Shown one piece after another: positions 52,121 through 60,504 of a DNA stretch of 64,000 bases (position 1 is its first letter; every line of letters begins with the position of its first letter). A model generated the notes under the pieces. That model worked only from the letters and a program-made list of their open reading frames with translations, was not told where the DNA came from and made no database searches. Origin of the DNA: Flavisolibacter ginsenosidimutans (GTDB taxonomy: Bacteria; Bacteroidota; Bacteroidia; Chitinophagales; Chitinophagaceae). Where the stretch lies: contig NZ_CP042433.1 of the NCBI RefSeq assembly GCF_007970805.1, positions 186,001-250,000 on the forward strand. The letters run 5' to 3'. A program made the translations under genes and the position numbers.

Positions 52121-52361
52121 GTTTGGTTGTGTTGGTTAAAACTCCTGTTTTCATTCGGGCACCAACAGCGTCGTGAAGCAACCGGGTTCTCACTCTAAAC
52201 TACGTATAATTAACAGGCCGAAGAAAGAAAGAGAGCTGCAAAATGTTTGGTTGTGACAGCCGGCGTTTGAACGGTGCATAATTCAAACACCGTAAAAAAT
52301 AAAAGTGTAATTTCCCTTCGATTGCTTGCTGTTGCTTTAATTTTAAAACAATAGACAAGCC
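52121..52361. promoter_or_regulatory. Divergent promoter region, TIR gene / urease operon
   Basis: About 240 bases. It contains two interleaved inverted repeats: GTTTGAA/TTCAAAC (52265-52271 with 52282-52288) and ACGGTG/CACCGT (52271-52276 with 52288-52293). They are mutually exclusive as RNA stems and could be a switch or a protein-binding site. No clear TTTG/TAnnTTTG pair was found. Confidence 0.45.
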
Positions 52362-52664
52362 ATGCACCTCACACCCCGCGAATCGGAAAAACTGCTTCTT
52401 TTTTTGGCCGGCGAACTGGCGCAAAAGCGAAAGGCCCGCGGCCTTAAATTAAATTATCCCGAAGCCATAGCACTCATCAGCAGCGAACTGCAGGAAGCGG
52501 CACGCGACGGAAAATCCGTAGCGGAACTGATGTCTTTTGGCGCAACGATTTTATCTCGCGGAGATGTAATGGAAGGTGTGCCAGAGATGATTGACGAAAT
52601 ACAAATTGAAGCGACTTTCCCTGACGGAACAAAACTCGTCACGGTTCATCACCCGATAAGGTGA
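52362..52664 (+). CDS. ureA: Urease gamma subunit
   Basis: The 100-residue gamma subunit of the nickel enzyme that splits urea to ammonia and carbamate. It is the normal length and matches the family throughout: [38 protein letters not shown] and [23 protein letters not shown]. It is separate from the beta subunit, as in most bacteria. First gene of the urease operon; 73 bases of heptamer repeat separate it from ureB. Confidence 0.96.
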   Translation: MHLTPRESEKLLLFLAGELAQKRKARGLKLNYPEAIALISSELQEAARDGKSVAELMSFGATILSRGDVMEGVPEMIDEIQIEATFPDGTKLVTVHHPIR

Positions 52665-52670
52665 ATTGTC

Positions 52671-52730
52671 AATTATGAATAATGAATAAATCAGCCATAA
52701 TTCATAATTCATCATTTATAACTCATAATT
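52671..52730. repeat. AT-rich heptamer arrays between ureA and ureB
   Basis: Right half: five heptamers in a row (CATAATT, CATAATT, CATCATT, TATAACT, CATAATT) at 52696-52730. The left half carries the complementary pattern (AATTATGAATAATGAAT). A 10-base arm pairs perfectly (52671-52680 with 52700-52709). Confidence 0.8.
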
Positions 52731-52737
52731 CTATTGC

Positions 52738-53118
52738 ATGATTCCCGGAGAATACATTTTAGCAAGCGGCAATATTGAATGCAATGCTGGACGAAAAACA
52801 ACAAACGTTGTTGTTGTCAATACCGGCGACAGGCCGGTGCAAATCGGTTCGCATTTTCATTTTTTTGAAGTGAACAAACAAATGCAGTTTGAAAGAGAAA
52901 AAGCCTTTGGCATGCGCTTGAACATCGCTGCAGGAACGGCGGTGCGCTTTGAACCGGGCGAGGAAAAAGAAGTGGAGCTGGTTGAATTCGGCGGTACAAA
53001 AAAGATTGTTGGTTTTAGCAATTTGGTTAACGGTGTTGCAAAGGAAGAAACTAAAGGCGCAGCGTTGGAAAGAGCAGCACACAAAAATTTTAAGAACAGT
53101 TCGAACGATGCGGAGTAA
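52738..53118 (+). CDS. ureB: Urease beta subunit
   Basis: The 126-residue beta subunit, a jelly-roll protein that supports the active-site subunit. It begins [18 protein letters not shown] and has the family block [16 protein letters not shown] and the late [14 protein letters not shown]. The last 25 residues are charged and longer than some relatives. It sits between the heptamer repeat and the leader-like element that precedes ureC. Confidence 0.96.
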   Translation: MIPGEYILASGNIECNAGRKTTNVVVVNTGDRPVQIGSHFHFFEVNKQMQFEREKAFGMRLNIAAGTAVRFEPGEEKEVELVEFGGTKKIVGFSNLVNGVAKEETKGAALERAAHKNFKNSSNDAE

Positions 53119-53122
53119 CGTT

Positions 53123-53188
53123 CCGAACGCACAAGGGTGCGACGCAACGAAAGCTAAATAGTAGCAATGCAGTTGGGTTCATAAAAAA
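53123..53188 (+). repeat. Leader-like dispersed element, copy A
   Basis: Copy upstream of ureC. The hairpin CGCAC-AAGG-GTGCG (53128-53141) is perfect. The conserved GACGCAACGAAAGCTAAATA follows and the block ends in TTCATAAAAAAAA, 12 bases before the ureC ATG. Related copies at 16072 and 56206. Confidence 0.7.
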
Positions 53189-53200
53189 AATTCACGTTTC

Positions 53201-54922
53201 ATGAGTTTATCCATCAACCGAATCAAATACGCAAACATGTACGGCCCAACCACTGGCGACAAAGTGCGGTTGGGCGATACCGAATTGTTCATTGAAATCG
53301 AAAAAGACTTTACTGTTTACGGCGACGAGGCAAAATTTGGCGGCGGCAAAACCATCCGCGATGGCATGGCGCAATCGGGCACAGCAAAACGCGACGAAGG
53401 CGTGCTTGATTTTGTGATCACAAGTGTGATGATCATTGATCATTGGGGCATTGTAAAAGCTGACATCGGAATCAAAGACGGAATGATTGTGGGCATCGGT
53501 AAAGCCGGTAATCCCGATACGATGGACGGTGTTTCGCCGAACATGACCATTGGTGCGTCAACCGAAGTACACGGCGGAGCAGGATTGATTGCAACGGCTG
53601 GCGGCATTGATACGCACATTCATTTTATTTGTCCGCAATTGATTGATCACGCATTGTTCAGCGGCATTACTACGATGATGGGCGGTGGTATGGGTCCGGC
53701 TGATGGAACGGCCGCAACAACGGTTACTCCCGGTGCCTGGAACATTCAAAAAATGCTGGAAGCCGCTGATGCTTTTCCGATGAACCTGGGTTTTTTCGGA
53801 AAAGGAAATTGCGCAACCGTTGAGCCGCTCAAAGAACAAATTGAAGCCGGCGCCTGCGGATTAAAAATTCACGAAGATTGGGGCGCAACGCCTGCCGTGA
53901 TTGATGCATCGTTGAAAGTAGCGGACGAATACGATGTGCAAATTGCAATACATACGGATACACTGAACGAAGGCGGATTTTTGGAAGACACGATGGCGGC
54001 GATTGACGGAAGAGTGATTCATACCTTTCATACCGAAGGCGCTGGCGGCGGTCATGCACCAGATATTATTAAGGCCTCGATGTATCAAAACGTTTTGCCT
54101 TCATCCACCAACCCAACAAGACCGTTTACGAAGAATACAATTGACGAACACCTTGACATGCTAATGGTTTGTCATCATCTTGATAAGTCGGTGCCCGAAG
54201 ATGTTGCGTTTGCGGACAGCCGCATTCGTCCCGAAACAATCGCCGCGGAAGATATTTTGCACGACATGGGCGTGTTCAGCATGATGAGTTCCGATTCGCA
54301 AGCGATGGGACGTGTGGCGGAAGTGATTACACGAACCTGGCAAACGGCGGATAAGATGAAAAAGCAACGCGGCGCATTGAAGGAAGATGAAGGAACAAAC
54401 CACGATAATTTTCGCGTGAAACGTTACGTGTCGAAGTACACCATCAATCCGGCCATCACACACGGCATTGCAAACCTGGTTGGATCAATTGAAGCCGGAA
54501 AATTTGCTGACATCGTGTTGTGGAAGCCGGCCATGTTTGGCGCAAAGCCTGAGATGATTATAAAAGGCGGAATGATCGTCGCCAGCAAGATGGGCGATCC
54601 GAACGCTTCCATTCCTACACCGCAACCGGTAATTTATCGCTACATGTTTGGCGCTTACGGAAAGGCCGTGCAAAAAACCTGTCTCACCTTTGTTTCGCAG
54701 GCTTCGGTTGATGCCGGAACAATTGCCACTTACAAGCTTTCAAAACAAATCGTTCCGGTGAAGGCTTGCCGAAGTATTTCAAAAAAAGATTTAATACACA
54801 ATGACCAAACGCCGCAGATTGATGTGAATCCGGAGAATTACGAAGTGAAGGTTGACGGTGTGCCGATTGCTTGTGAGCCGGTGTCGGTTGTTCCGCTAGC
54901 GCAACGTTATTTTTTATTTTGA
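53201..54922 (+). CDS. ureC: Urease alpha subunit (catalytic)
   Basis: A 573-residue amidohydrolase-fold subunit that holds the two nickel ions. The full ligand set is present: [11 protein letters not shown] (two His), the carbamylated Lys in [32 protein letters not shown], the flap His pair in VCHHLDKS, and the Asp of [10 protein letters not shown]. Length and sequence are those of an active enzyme. Its start follows leader-like copy A. It is followed after ten bases by ureE. Confidence 0.98.
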   Translation: MSLSINRIKYANMYGPTTGDKVRLGDTELFIEIEKDFTVYGDEAKFGGGKTIRDGMAQSGTAKRDEGVLDFVITSVMIIDHWGIVKADIGIKDGMIVGIGKAGNPDTMDGVSPNMTIGASTEVHGGAGLIATAGGIDTHIHFICPQLIDHALFSGITTMMGGGMGPADGTAATTVTPGAWNIQKMLEAADAFPMNLGFFGKGNCATVEPLKEQIEAGACGLKIHEDWGATPAVIDASLKVADEYDVQIAIHTDTLNEGGFLEDTMAAIDGRVIHTFHTEGAGGGHAPDIIKASMYQNVLPSSTNPTRPFTKNTIDEHLDMLMVCHHLDKSVPEDVAFADSRIRPETIAAEDILHDMGVFSMMSSDSQAMGRVAEVITRTWQTADKMKKQRGALKEDEGTNHDNFRVKRYVSKYTINPAITHGIANLVGSIEAGKFADIVLWKPAMFGAKPEMIIKGGMIVASKMGDPNASIPTPQPVIYRYMFGAYGKAVQKTCLTFVSQASVDAGTIATYKLSKQIVPVKACRSISKKDLIHNDQTPQIDVNPENYEVKVDGVPIACEPVSVVPLAQRYFLF

Positions 54923-54932
54923 TTCAAACGCC

Positions 54933-55439
54933 ATGTTGATTAAAAAGAAAATAGGAAACCTGTCGTCTTTCTCTGTTGGGGAAAAAAAGATTGATCGTTT
55001 GCCGCTTGAATGGTACGAATGCACCAAACGCATTTTGCACAAGCGAACGGAGAACGGGAGAGAAGTAACGTTTAAGTTTTTAAAAGAAGCACAGAACCTG
55101 CAGCAAGACGATGTTTTGTTTGCTGATGAAGAAGTATTGATTGTTGTTGATGTATTGCCCTGTGAAGCCATTGTGCTGAAGCCTTCCACAATGCACGAGA
55201 TGGCCTTGGTTTGTTACGAAATCGGCAACAAGCATTTGCCGCTTTTCTACGAAGATGATTGCTTGCTCATTCCATATGATGCACCCACGCATCGGCTGTT
55301 ACGGGCTTCCGGCTTTGAGGCGATCGTTGAAAAAAGAAAATTGCTGAACGGCTTGCGCACAACTGTTTCGCCTCACGCACATGCGGGCGGCGAAAGTTTG
55401 TTTTCAAAAATTTTAAAGCTGACAACAACGAATGAATAA
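54933..55439 (+). CDS. ureE: Urease accessory protein UreE (nickel chaperone)
   Basis: A 168-residue metallochaperone that brings nickel to the urease assembly complex. The N-terminal peptide-binding domain (1-75) is followed by the ferredoxin-like metal-binding domain with YEIGNKHLPLFYED (the conserved His) and PYDAPTHRLLRASGFEA. The C-terminus (SPHAHAGGESL) has just two His, so it lacks the long His tail of some relatives. It overlaps ureF by 8 bases. Confidence 0.92.
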   Translation: MLIKKKIGNLSSFSVGEKKIDRLPLEWYECTKRILHKRTENGREVTFKFLKEAQNLQQDDVLFADEEVLIVVDVLPCEAIVLKPSTMHEMALVCYEIGNKHLPLFYEDDCLLIPYDAPTHRLLRASGFEAIVEKRKLLNGLRTTVSPHAHAGGESLFSKILKLTTTNE

Positions 55440-56115
55440 ACTGCTTTCCTTGTTGCAATTGTGCGATCCGGCTTTGCCCATTGGCGGTTTCTCACATTCG
55501 ACGGGGTTGGAAACCTACGTGCAGCTTGGCTTGGTAAAAAACAAGCAAACAGCAAACGAGTTTGTGACAGCGCAACTGGCGCAAAATATTTTTTATACCG
55601 ATGCGGCCTTTGTTTCGCTGGCGTATGATGCGGCGGAACAAAACGATTTTTATACGTTGCTGAAATTGGACGAGGAATGCACAGCGGTAAAGCTGCCAAA
55701 AGAAATGCGGCTGGCAAGTCAGAAACTCGGGCTGCGGCTGTTGAAAATATTCTCGTCGCTGCAAGCGCATTCGTTCATTCTGCAATACCGCGATGCCATT
55801 GTATCCGGCGAGGCAAAGGGACATTATTCTCTTGCGTTTGGTTTGCTTGCTTGTCTGATGAAGATTTCGAAAAAAGAATCGCTGACCGGATTTTTTTACA
55901 ACAGCGCAGCGGGTATGGTAACAAATAGCGTGAAAATGATTCCGCTTGGTCAAACAGAAGGACAGGAAATTTTGTTTTCGCTTCATAATTTGATTGAAGA
56001 CCTGGCGGAAAAGGCAATGGTGCCAAACCGTGATTTGATTGGCTTATGCTGTGCTGGGTTTGACATTCGGTGTATGCAGCACGAGCGGTTGTACTCACGG
56101 TTGTATATGTCGTGA
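55432..56115 (+). CDS. ureF: Urease accessory protein UreF
   Basis: A 227-residue all-helical protein that joins UreD and UreG in the activation complex and acts on the GTPase cycle. Landmarks are the opening LLQLCDPALPIGGFSHSTGLE, the middle KLGLRLLKIFSSLQAHS region and NSAAGMVTNSVKMIPLGQTEGQ. The ATG at 55432 lies within the end of ureE. A heptamer pair and the leader-like element B lie in the 155-base gap before ureG. Confidence 0.93.
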   Translation: MNKLLSLLQLCDPALPIGGFSHSTGLETYVQLGLVKNKQTANEFVTAQLAQNIFYTDAAFVSLAYDAAEQNDFYTLLKLDEECTAVKLPKEMRLASQKLGLRLLKIFSSLQAHSFILQYRDAIVSGEAKGHYSLAFGLLACLMKISKKESLTGFFYNSAAGMVTNSVKMIPLGQTEGQEILFSLHNLIEDLAEKAMVPNRDLIGLCCAGFDIRCMQHERLYSRLYMS

Positions 56116-56129
56116 GGAGTTAGGAGTTA
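56116..56129. repeat. Heptamer pair after ureF
   Basis: GGAGTTA twice in tandem, immediately after the ureF stop codon. Part of the same 7-base family seen elsewhere in the window. Confidence 0.55.
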
Positions 56130-56205
56130 AAAACTTTTTAAGGTAAGAGTAGGTTGTAGTCATAACTGATAATGTGGCGACGGAACATTTTGCTGAATAG
56201 AATTA

Positions 56206-56270
56206 CCGAACGCACAAGTGAGTGACACAACGAAAGTTCAATAGAATTACAAAAGTTAAGTCCATAAAAA
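56206..56270 (+). repeat. Leader-like dispersed element, copy B
   Basis: Copy directly before ureG. The hairpin region CGCAC-AAGT-GAGTG is weaker (one mismatch, one wobble). ACACAACGAAAGTTCAATAG is conserved and the block ends in TCCATAAAAA, touching the ATG. It also contains ATAGAATTAC, repeated at 56196 and 56241. Confidence 0.65.
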
Positions 56271-56909
56271 ATGCAAGAAAGAACGTATATAAAAATCGGT
56301 ATTGCCGGACCCGTAGGTTCAGGCAAAACGGCTTTGATCGAAAGATTGAGCCGCAAGATGAGCGATGATTATAGCATCGGTGTTATTACGAACGACATCT
56401 ACACAAAAGAAGACGCGGATTTTTTAACGAAGAACAGCTTGTTGCCGTCTGAACGCATCATCGGCGTAGAAACAGGCGGTTGTCCGCACACGGCCATTCG
56501 CGAAGACGCCAGCATGAATCTTGAAGCCGTGGAAGAAATGGCACAACGTTTTCCCGATGTGCAAATCATTTTCATTGAAAGCGGCGGCGATAATCTCTCG
56601 GCAACTTTTAGTCCCGATCTTGCCGACCTGACCATCTTTGTAATTGACGTAGCAGAAGGCGATAAAATTCCTCGCAAAGGCGGTCCGGGTATTACGCGTT
56701 CAGATTTGTTGGTGATAAACAAAATTGATCTGGCGCCTTACGTAAATGCGGATTTAACCGTGATGGAACACGATGCACGAAAGATGCGAAAAGGTGCGCC
56801 TTTTGTTTTTACAAACCTGATGAATCTTGAAGGAGTAGACAGCGTAATAGCCTGGATAAAAAAATATGCGCTGACAGAAGAAGTAGCGGAGGGGAAGTTG
56901 TGGCGTTAA
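56271..56909 (+). CDS. ureG: Urease accessory GTPase UreG
   Basis: A 212-residue SIMIBI-class GTPase that drives nickel insertion. The P-loop [11 protein letters not shown] (about 12-22), the metal-binding CPH in [15 protein letters not shown], the Walker B-type [17 protein letters not shown] and the NKIDLAPYV (guanine specificity) motif are all intact. It overlaps ureD by ten bases. The ATG follows leader-like copy B with no other room for a leader. Confidence 0.96.
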   Translation: MQERTYIKIGIAGPVGSGKTALIERLSRKMSDDYSIGVITNDIYTKEDADFLTKNSLLPSERIIGVETGGCPHTAIREDASMNLEAVEEMAQRFPDVQIIFIESGGDNLSATFSPDLADLTIFVIDVAEGDKIPRKGGPGITRSDLLVINKIDLAPYVNADLTVMEHDARKMRKGAPFVFTNLMNLEGVDSVIAWIKKYALTEEVAEGKLWR

Positions 56910-57718
56910 AAGCGGTTGTGCATATCGAAACAGCGTTGCGTGACGGAAAAACTTTTCTAAAGAACTCGTTTTGCGACGCGCCGTTTAAATTGGGCGATAT
57001 AACGGAAGATAAAAGCAAAAAAGGACTGCTTCTGATGCTCATGAGTTCTTCGCCGGGAATGCTCGATGGCGACGAATATAATTTTCAGATCCGGCTTGGA
57101 GAAGGGACGGCAACCACGCTGCAAACCCAATCCTATCAACGCATTTATCAAATGGAAAAAGGCGCGGTGCAAAGCATGAACATCAACCTGGAAGCGGGTG
57201 CGTCGTTTGTTTATTTGCCGCATCCTGTTGTTCCGCACAAGGGTTCTTCGTTTACTACCCGCAATAAGTTTTTTTTGGCAGACCGCTGTTCGCTCATCTG
57301 GGGAGAAGTAATCAGTTGCGGACGCAAGTTGAACGATGAAATTTTTCAGTTCACTTCATTTCACAGCATAACGGAGATTTATCGAAACGAATGCTTGATT
57401 GTCAAAGAAAATGTTTTCATCAAGCCCGCTGAAATGAACCTGGCAGGACTTGGACAAATGGAAGGTTATACGCACCAGGCAAGTTTTCTTTACATCAAGG
57501 ATAGCGCTAATGTGGATGAACTGATTAACAGGCTTGCGGCTGATTTGGAAAGCAGTGTTGACATCAGTTTTGGCATCAGTGCTTTGCCTGTTAATGGATT
57601 TGTTCTGCGGTTGCTTGGCTGCAAAGCTGAACAGCTTTTTATCTTGCTTCAGCGCATTGCCGCTTTCGTTCAGTTGTCAACCTCACTCGTTGTTTCAAAA
57701 GCAAAAGCCCATGTCTGA
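56900..57718 (+). CDS. ureD: Urease accessory protein UreD (UreH)
   Basis: A 272-residue scaffold protein of beta-helix type that binds the urease apoprotein with UreF and UreG. Landmarks are [23 protein letters not shown], the [14 protein letters not shown] block, [16 protein letters not shown] and [14 protein letters not shown]. The start is a GTG at 56900 inside the ureG end, preceded by a strong GGAGGGG ribosome-binding site seven bases before it. It overlaps the next gene by eight bases. Confidence 0.93.
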   Translation: MALKAVVHIETALRDGKTFLKNSFCDAPFKLGDITEDKSKKGLLLMLMSSSPGMLDGDEYNFQIRLGEGTATTLQTQSYQRIYQMEKGAVQSMNINLEAGASFVYLPHPVVPHKGSSFTTRNKFFLADRCSLIWGEVISCGRKLNDEIFQFTSFHSITEIYRNECLIVKENVFIKPAEMNLAGLGQMEGYTHQASFLYIKDSANVDELINRLAADLESSVDISFGISALPVNGFVLRLLGCKAEQLFILLQRIAAFVQLSTSLVVSKAKAHV

Positions 57719-58409
57719 AGTTCAATTGCTCTTGTTGGCGGCCGTTTCGGTTTCTTTTTTTCACACGCTGGCCGGGCCTGATCACTACCTGCCTTTTGTT
57801 GCCTTGTCGAAGGCAAGGGAATGGTCACTTGCGCGAACACTTTTTTGGACGATGATCTGCGGCGCCGGTCACGTAGGAAGTTCGGTGCTGCTGGGTCTTG
57901 GCGGTGCTGCATTGGGTTGGTCCGTGACAAAAATCGGCTGGCTTGAATCGGTACGGGGTGGCATTGCGGGCTGGACGTTTTTGGGCTTTGGTTTTCTTTA
58001 TTGCATTTGGGGCCTGATCAGGGTAAAGAGCAACAAGCGGCACAAACATTTTGATGTGAATGACGACGGTTCGGTTTATGTTTTTGAACACAAACACGGC
58101 GAAGCAGTAGCGATAAATGAACGGCACAAGGTAACGCCCTGGGTTATGTTTATCGTATTTGTTTTAGGTCCGTGCGAACCCATGATCCCGCTGCTTTATT
58201 TTCCGGCGGCAAAGCATTCGGCAAGCAATATGTTTTTGCTTATTGTTGTTTACACCTTGTTTACACTTTTGACCATGATGCTGATGGTGTTCGCCGGTTT
58301 TTACGGCTTAAGTTTTTTTAAGACGGATAAGCTGGAACGTTACCTGCACGCCTTGGGCGGCTTTACCATTTTGTTGTGCGGCGCAGGGATGGTGTTTTTA
58401 AACTGGTGA
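57711..58409 (+). CDS. Nickel-transporter-like membrane protein (UreH/TauE-like)
   Basis: A 232-residue inner-membrane protein with about six helices. The first helix carries FFHTLAGPDHYLPF, with His and Asp-His spaced as in the nickel/cobalt transporter motif, and there is a second His region in GAGHVGSS. A His/Lys-rich loop (about 105-145) follows. By position it should supply nickel for urease. The ATG at 57711 was taken because it overlaps ureD by eight bases; an upstream in-frame start would sit far inside ureD. Confidence 0.85.
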   Translation: MSEVQLLLLAAVSVSFFHTLAGPDHYLPFVALSKAREWSLARTLFWTMICGAGHVGSSVLLGLGGAALGWSVTKIGWLESVRGGIAGWTFLGFGFLYCIWGLIRVKSNKRHKHFDVNDDGSVYVFEHKHGEAVAINERHKVTPWVMFIVFVLGPCEPMIPLLYFPAAKHSASNMFLLIVVYTLFTLLTMMLMVFAGFYGLSFFKTDKLERYLHALGGFTILLCGAGMVFLNW

Positions 58410-58571
58410 CAAAGTTGCTTCGACAATCATTTTGTTGTCTTGCTTCATGCGGGCTTCTTTCTTTGTTAAACATTCATAAAATAGAAGGCCCTTTAACAAA
58501 CGCTAACGAAACATGGCGATGCGTTTGCTTTCTCACGAACCGAACGACCACAAACCACGTTCCCTCATTTT

Positions 58572-59240
58572 ATGAAAAAACATTTTTTACTCCTTGCTTC
58601 CTTTGCTTTGTCTTCCTTTGTTTTTGCGCAATCATCTTCGCCTTCGTTCGGTCTTCGTGGCGGTGTTTCCTATGCGGGTTTATCGGGCCAGGCCATGAAC
58701 AGTTTGCAAGGCCTGATTAATTTTTCGGCCGGCGCCGTAACGGCAAGTAACCACACCGGCTTTTTTGGCGGCGGATATGCAAACATTCCCCTTGCAGAAA
58801 ACGTTTCAATTGAACCCGCTGTTTACTATTCGCAAAAGGGCTATGAACTAAACGGCACGTTCAGTTTAAAAGGCGCTGATTTTTTAAGTGCCGGTGCAAA
58901 AGCCTCGCTCAACACAAGCTATATTGACGTTCCGGTTTTGGCTAAAGTGAACCTAAACGGCTTGCAGCTTTTTGCAGGGCCGCAAGCTTCTTATCTCGTC
59001 GGCGCAAAGTTGCGCACAACGGCGGGTGCTTTGGGCTTCAACATTGTTGACAACACAACCGATGCAAAAAACCAGTTTAATCCCTGGGACTTTGCGTTGG
59101 CCGGCGGTGTTGGCTACCAGTTTGCAAACGGTTTCAATATTACTGCGGCTTACGATCACGGTCTTTCAAAAGTGGACAAAGGCCAAAGCTTCGATTCGTA
59201 TAACCGTGCGTTCAAGATCGGGTTGGGCTTTCGTTTCTGA
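58572..59240 (+). CDS. Outer-membrane beta-barrel protein
   Basis: A 222-residue porin-like protein with a signal peptide (cleavage after SFVFAQ). The remaining sequence has eight or so amphipathic strands with Gly/aromatic alternation (FGLRGGVSYAGL, FFGGGYANIPLAENV, VEPAVYYSQKGYEL, FNITAAYDHGL) and ends in a Phe (FKIGLGFRF), the outer-membrane insertion signal. It belongs to the PorT/OmpW-like small barrels common in Bacteroidota. Substrate unknown. A strong terminator follows. Confidence 0.87.
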   Translation: MKKHFLLLASFALSSFVFAQSSSPSFGLRGGVSYAGLSGQAMNSLQGLINFSAGAVTASNHTGFFGGGYANIPLAENVSIEPAVYYSQKGYELNGTFSLKGADFLSAGAKASLNTSYIDVPVLAKVNLNGLQLFAGPQASYLVGAKLRTTAGALGFNIVDNTTDAKNQFNPWDFALAGGVGYQFANGFNITAAYDHGLSKVDKGQSFDSYNRAFKIGLGFRF

Positions 59241-59258
59241 TAAAATTATAGACGCCGT

Positions 59259-59289
59259 AAAAGCCACTTCCTCTTGCGAAGTGGCTTTT
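59259..59289 (+). terminator. Intrinsic terminator after the barrel gene
   Basis: Perfect 12-bp arms (AAAAGCCACTTC at 59259-59270, GAAGTGGCTTTT at 59278-59289) with a 7-base loop, followed by T's. Confidence 0.88.
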
Positions 59290-59354
59290 GTTTTGTTGTT
59301 TTCTGCGCCAAAAAATTTCTGCCTAATTTTCAAGCCTTCATCAAGTGCAATTAC

Positions 59355-60143
59355 ATGGAAGAAAAAACGCTGTCGCTTCGTACCGTTGAGGTTATCCGCT
59401 ACGTAACGCCGCTGCGCGAAGGCGGCTCGCTGCCGGCGATTGTAGAAGCGGACGATGATTTTTTATACGTGCTGAAATTTCGCGGGGCGGGGCAGGGAAT
59501 TAAATCGTTGATAGCAGAACTGATTGGCGGCGAGGTTGCGAGAGCAATGGGATTAAAAGTGCCGGAGATTGTCTTTGCCAATGTTGATCCCGCGTTTGGC
59601 CGTACGGAGCCCGACGAAGAAATACAGGACCTGTTGAAAGCAAGCGAAGGATTAAATCTGGCCTTGCATTATTTACCCGGGGCCATCACCTTTGATCCGA
59701 ACGTGACAAAGGTGGGCGCAGGCCTGGCTTCGCAAATTGTATGGCTCGACAGTTTTATTACCAACGTTGACCGCACGGCACGTAACACCAACATGCTTGT
59801 CTGGTACAAAGAACTTTGGCTCATTGACCATGGCGCCTCGCTTTATTTTCATCATAACTGGGAGCGGTGGGAAGAGCAAAGCCGACGGCCGTTTGCCTTG
59901 ATCAAAGACCACGTGTTGTTGCCCTGGGCAACGGAGATGGAAAACGCAGACAGCAAAGCCCGTGCAGTCATCACGCCACAGAAAATAAAAGAAATTGTTT
60001 CGCTTGTGCCCGACGAGTGGCTGGTGCTCCTTGCACCGGAACCGGTTGAAAACATCCGGGATGTTTACGTTCAATTCTTAACAAACCGCCTTTCCCTCAA
60101 TTTTGTAAACGATGTGCAACATGCCCGACAAACGCTTGTTTGA
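59355..60143 (+). CDS. HipA-like kinase (HipA_2 family)
   Basis: A 262-residue protein of the stand-alone HipA-like kinase family. It has a short N-terminal region with FRGAGQGIKSLIAELIGGE (about 55-73, ATP-binding loop), the catalytic segment IVWLDSFITNVDRTARNTN (about 140, with Asp and Asn) and LWLIDHGASLYF, the metal-binding Asp motif. It lacks the HipA N-terminal domain and there is no HipB next to it. The start at 59355 was chosen; the upstream part overlaps the terminator. The DUF3037 gene overlaps its end by 23 bases. The known families form a conserved pair of unknown function. Confidence 0.82.
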   Translation: MEEKTLSLRTVEVIRYVTPLREGGSLPAIVEADDDFLYVLKFRGAGQGIKSLIAELIGGEVARAMGLKVPEIVFANVDPAFGRTEPDEEIQDLLKASEGLNLALHYLPGAITFDPNVTKVGAGLASQIVWLDSFITNVDRTARNTNMLVWYKELWLIDHGASLYFHHNWERWEEQSRRPFALIKDHVLLPWATEMENADSKARAVITPQKIKEIVSLVPDEWLVLLAPEPVENIRDVYVQFLTNRLSLNFVNDVQHARQTLV

Positions 60144-60504
60144 ATACGCCGTGATTCGCGTGGTGCCGCGAGTGGAACGGGAAGAGTTTCTGAACGTGGG
60201 CATCATTCTTTATTGCAAGCAAAAAAAATACTTGAACTGTGTTTACAAGCTCGACCAAAAACGGCTAAACGTTTTGTGTCCGACGCTTGAATGCGGCGAC
60301 GTAGAAGATCATCTTCTTTCGTTTGAAAGCATTTGCAAAGGCAGCAAGGAAGCCGGTTCTATCGGCAGCCTTGATCTTTCTTCCCGCTTTCGCTGGCTTA
60401 CGGCCACACGCAGCACCATTGTGCAAACCTCCAAAGTGCATCCCGGCTTTTGCAAAGACCCTGACGAAACATTGCAGAAGCTTTTTGAACAGTTGGTGTT
60501 GTAG
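60121..60504 (+). CDS. DUF3037 family protein
   Basis: A 127-residue protein typical of DUF3037. It starts MPDKRLFEYAVIRVVPRVER, which is the family signature, and continues with NVGIILYCKQKKYLNC and the late VHPGFCKDPDETLQKLFEQLV. The function is unknown. It overlaps the HipA-like kinase and is almost certainly its partner. An ATG nine bases upstream (60112) is an alternative start. Confidence 0.82.
   Translation: MPDKRLFEYAVIRVVPRVEREEFLNVGIILYCKQKKYLNCVYKLDQKRLNVLCPTLECGDVEDHLLSFESICKGSKEAGSIGSLDLSSRFRWLTATRSTIVQTSKVHPGFCKDPDETLQKLFEQLVL

Noticed and set aside
52265..52293. RNA pseudoknot or NikR operator in front of ureA
   Set aside because: The loops would be too short for an H-type pseudoknot, and the spacing does not match the known GTATGA-N16-TCATAC NikR site. 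It is reported only as an unexplained inverted repeat pair.
59274..59354. N-terminal extension of the HipA-like kinase
   Set aside because: This part overlaps the terminator of the previous gene and has no counterpart in the family, so the ATG at 59355 was taken as the start.
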